Part shown: piece after piece, positions 63,258-64,000 of the stretch | Position numbering within the stretch: the stretch's first letter is position 1 | Layout of the letters: every line of letters begins with the position of its first letter | Source: Caballeronia fortuita | Lineage (GTDB): Bacteria > Pseudomonadota > Gammaproteobacteria > Burkholderiales > Burkholderiaceae | Direction: 5' to 3' | Assembly: GCF_001544835.2 (NCBI RefSeq) | Contig: NZ_FCNX02000004.1 | Coordinates: 248,001 to 312,000 of the forward strand | DNA: 64,000 bases | Notes under the pieces: model-generated | The model's input: only the letters and a program-made list of their open reading frames with translations | Databases searched by the model: none | What the model was told of the DNA's origin: nothing | Translations under genes and position numbers: made by a program

Positions 63258-64000
63258 ATGAGCAAAGCCCGCATTGCCGTCATCGGCGCTGGACTTGGCG
63301 GCGCGACCGCTGCCGCATTGCTGGAGAGGAGCGGCTACGACGTCGTCCTGTACGAACAGGCGCACGCGTTCTCGCGACTGGGCGCGGGCATCCACGTCGG
63401 GCCGAACATGATGAAGGTGATGCGCCGGATCGGCTGTGAGGACGCGCTCAACAAGATGGGATCGCATCCCGACTACTGGTACAGCCGGGATGGCAGGACG
63501 TCGGAAATCATGTCGCAGATTCCGCTCGGCGACTTTGCCGTCAAGAACTACGGCGCGAGCTATCTGACCGTGCATCGCGGCGACTTTCACGCGCTGCTGA
63601 CGCAGGCGAGCAGCCCGGGCGTCGTGCGTTTCGGCAAGAAGCTGAGCTCGGTCGAAGATACCGGCAACGAAGTGCGGATGACCTTCGCCGATGGCTCCGT
63701 CGAGACGGCCGACATCGTGATCGGCGCGGATGGCGTGAATTCGAAGATTCGCGATCATCTGCTGGGTGCGGAGCCGCCCAAGTACACCGGCTGGGTCGCG
63801 CATCGCGCGGTGTTTCCGGCGTCGTTGCTCAATAACAAGCCGTATGACGCCTGCGTGAAATGGTGGTCGGGCGACCGTCACATGATGGTCTACTACGTCA
63901 CCGAGAAACACGACGAGTATTACTACGTCACGGGCGTGCCGCAGAAGGAATGGCCGGCGGGCGTGCCATTCATGGAAAGCAGCCGCGAAGAGATGAAGGA
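63258..64000 (+). CDS. nicC: 6-hydroxynicotinate 3-monooxygenase (3' end missing)
   Basis: A flavoprotein hydroxylase cut by the right edge after about 247 codons (family about 380). The FAD motif is IAVIGAGLGGATAAALLER; FAD contacts DG in VIGADGVNSKIRDHLLG are present, and the YLTVHRGDFHALL segment is typical of NicC. It converts 6-hydroxynicotinate to 2,5-dihydroxypyridine with NADH and O2. The ATG follows CAGGAG. It is divergent from nicE. Confidence 0.93.
   Translation, partial: MSKARIAVIGAGLGGATAAALLERSGYDVVLYEQAHAFSRLGAGIHVGPNMMKVMRRIGCEDALNKMGSHPDYWYSRDGRTSEIMSQIPLGDFAVKNYGASYLTVHRGDFHALLTQASSPGVVRFGKKLSSVEDTGNEVRMTFADGSVETADIVIGADGVNSKIRDHLLGAEPPKYTGWVAHRAVFPASLLNNKPYDACVKWWSGDRHMMVYYVTEKHDEYYYVTGVPQKEWPAGVPFMESSREEMK

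Overview
The window is high-GC DNA with the gene style of a Burkholderiaceae genome (Paraburkholderia/Caballeronia/Burkholderia type). Supporting signs are a Burkholderia-type 2,2-dialkylglycine decarboxylase with its LysR regulator, a Gram-negative porin ending in Phe, an outer-membrane L-ring lipoprotein and many LysR/AraC regulators. No rRNA, tRNA, CRISPR array, insertion sequence or phage gene was recognised. The content is almost all accessory catabolism, transport and regulation, as on a secondary replicon of such a genome (inference).

Layout. 1-6331 (minus): a spermidine/opine-type ABC importer followed by a three-subunit amine/opine-type dehydrogenase (last gene cut by the window edge), with a divergent LysR gene at 6492. 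7471-11208: a VOC protein, a GlxA-type AraC regulator and the dgdA/dgdR pair. 11443-19988: small regulators, VOC, SLATT and zinc-ribbon membrane proteins, a GAF-PAS-GGDEF protein, an EamA exporter, a LysR-porin pair and a DUF3140 protein. 19992-23053: an MDR reductase with divergent AraC, then a PhyH-type dioxygenase. 23057-28343: a galactofuranose-type ABC importer (ytfQ-ytfR-ytfT-yjfF) with a terminal GntR gene. 28737-30397: three small, mostly exported proteins and an orphan flgH. 30409-34334: two divergent paralogous OmpR-type regulators, one histidine kinase and a lipoprotein phosphatase homologue that lacks the catalytic Cys. 34476-38498: a lipoprotein, a clan GH-A hydrolase, yghU and a TetR regulator. 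39089-41746: an encapsulin nanocompartment operon (DyP peroxidase cargo, shell protein, Cys-less DksA-like protein).

41873-44540: a HAD dehalogenase, a NUDIX protein and a decayed sigma-54 activator. 44541-49121: a TetR gene and a tartrate module (MFS transporter, ttdA, ttdB, divergent LysR). 49209-54891: small genes, LysR regulators, a TylF-type methyltransferase, a cupin, a LysR remnant and a frameshifted zinc-ribbon gene. 55036-64000: a nicotinate catabolic cluster: MFS transporter (nicT-like), MarR (nicR-like), a nicB-type molybdopterin subunit, nicF, nicX, nicD, nicE and divergent nicC (cut by the window edge).

How the parts work together. The nic genes describe nicotinate -> 6-hydroxynicotinate (NicB, but NicA and the cytochrome part are not here) -> 2,5-dihydroxypyridine (NicC) -> N-formylmaleamate (NicX) -> maleamate (NicD) -> maleate (NicF) -> fumarate (NicE). 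A 15-bp motif occurs once upstream of the transporter and twice between nicE and nicC, suggesting a shared operator. The tartrate module feeds oxaloacetate. The most unusual items are the phosphatase with Gly in place of Cys in a two-component operon, the Cys-less DksA homologue attached to an encapsulin operon, the orphan flgH, the pair of zinc-ribbon membrane proteins (one broken at a G6 tract), a solitary SLATT protein, and a 33-bp nested palindrome between eamA and lysR.
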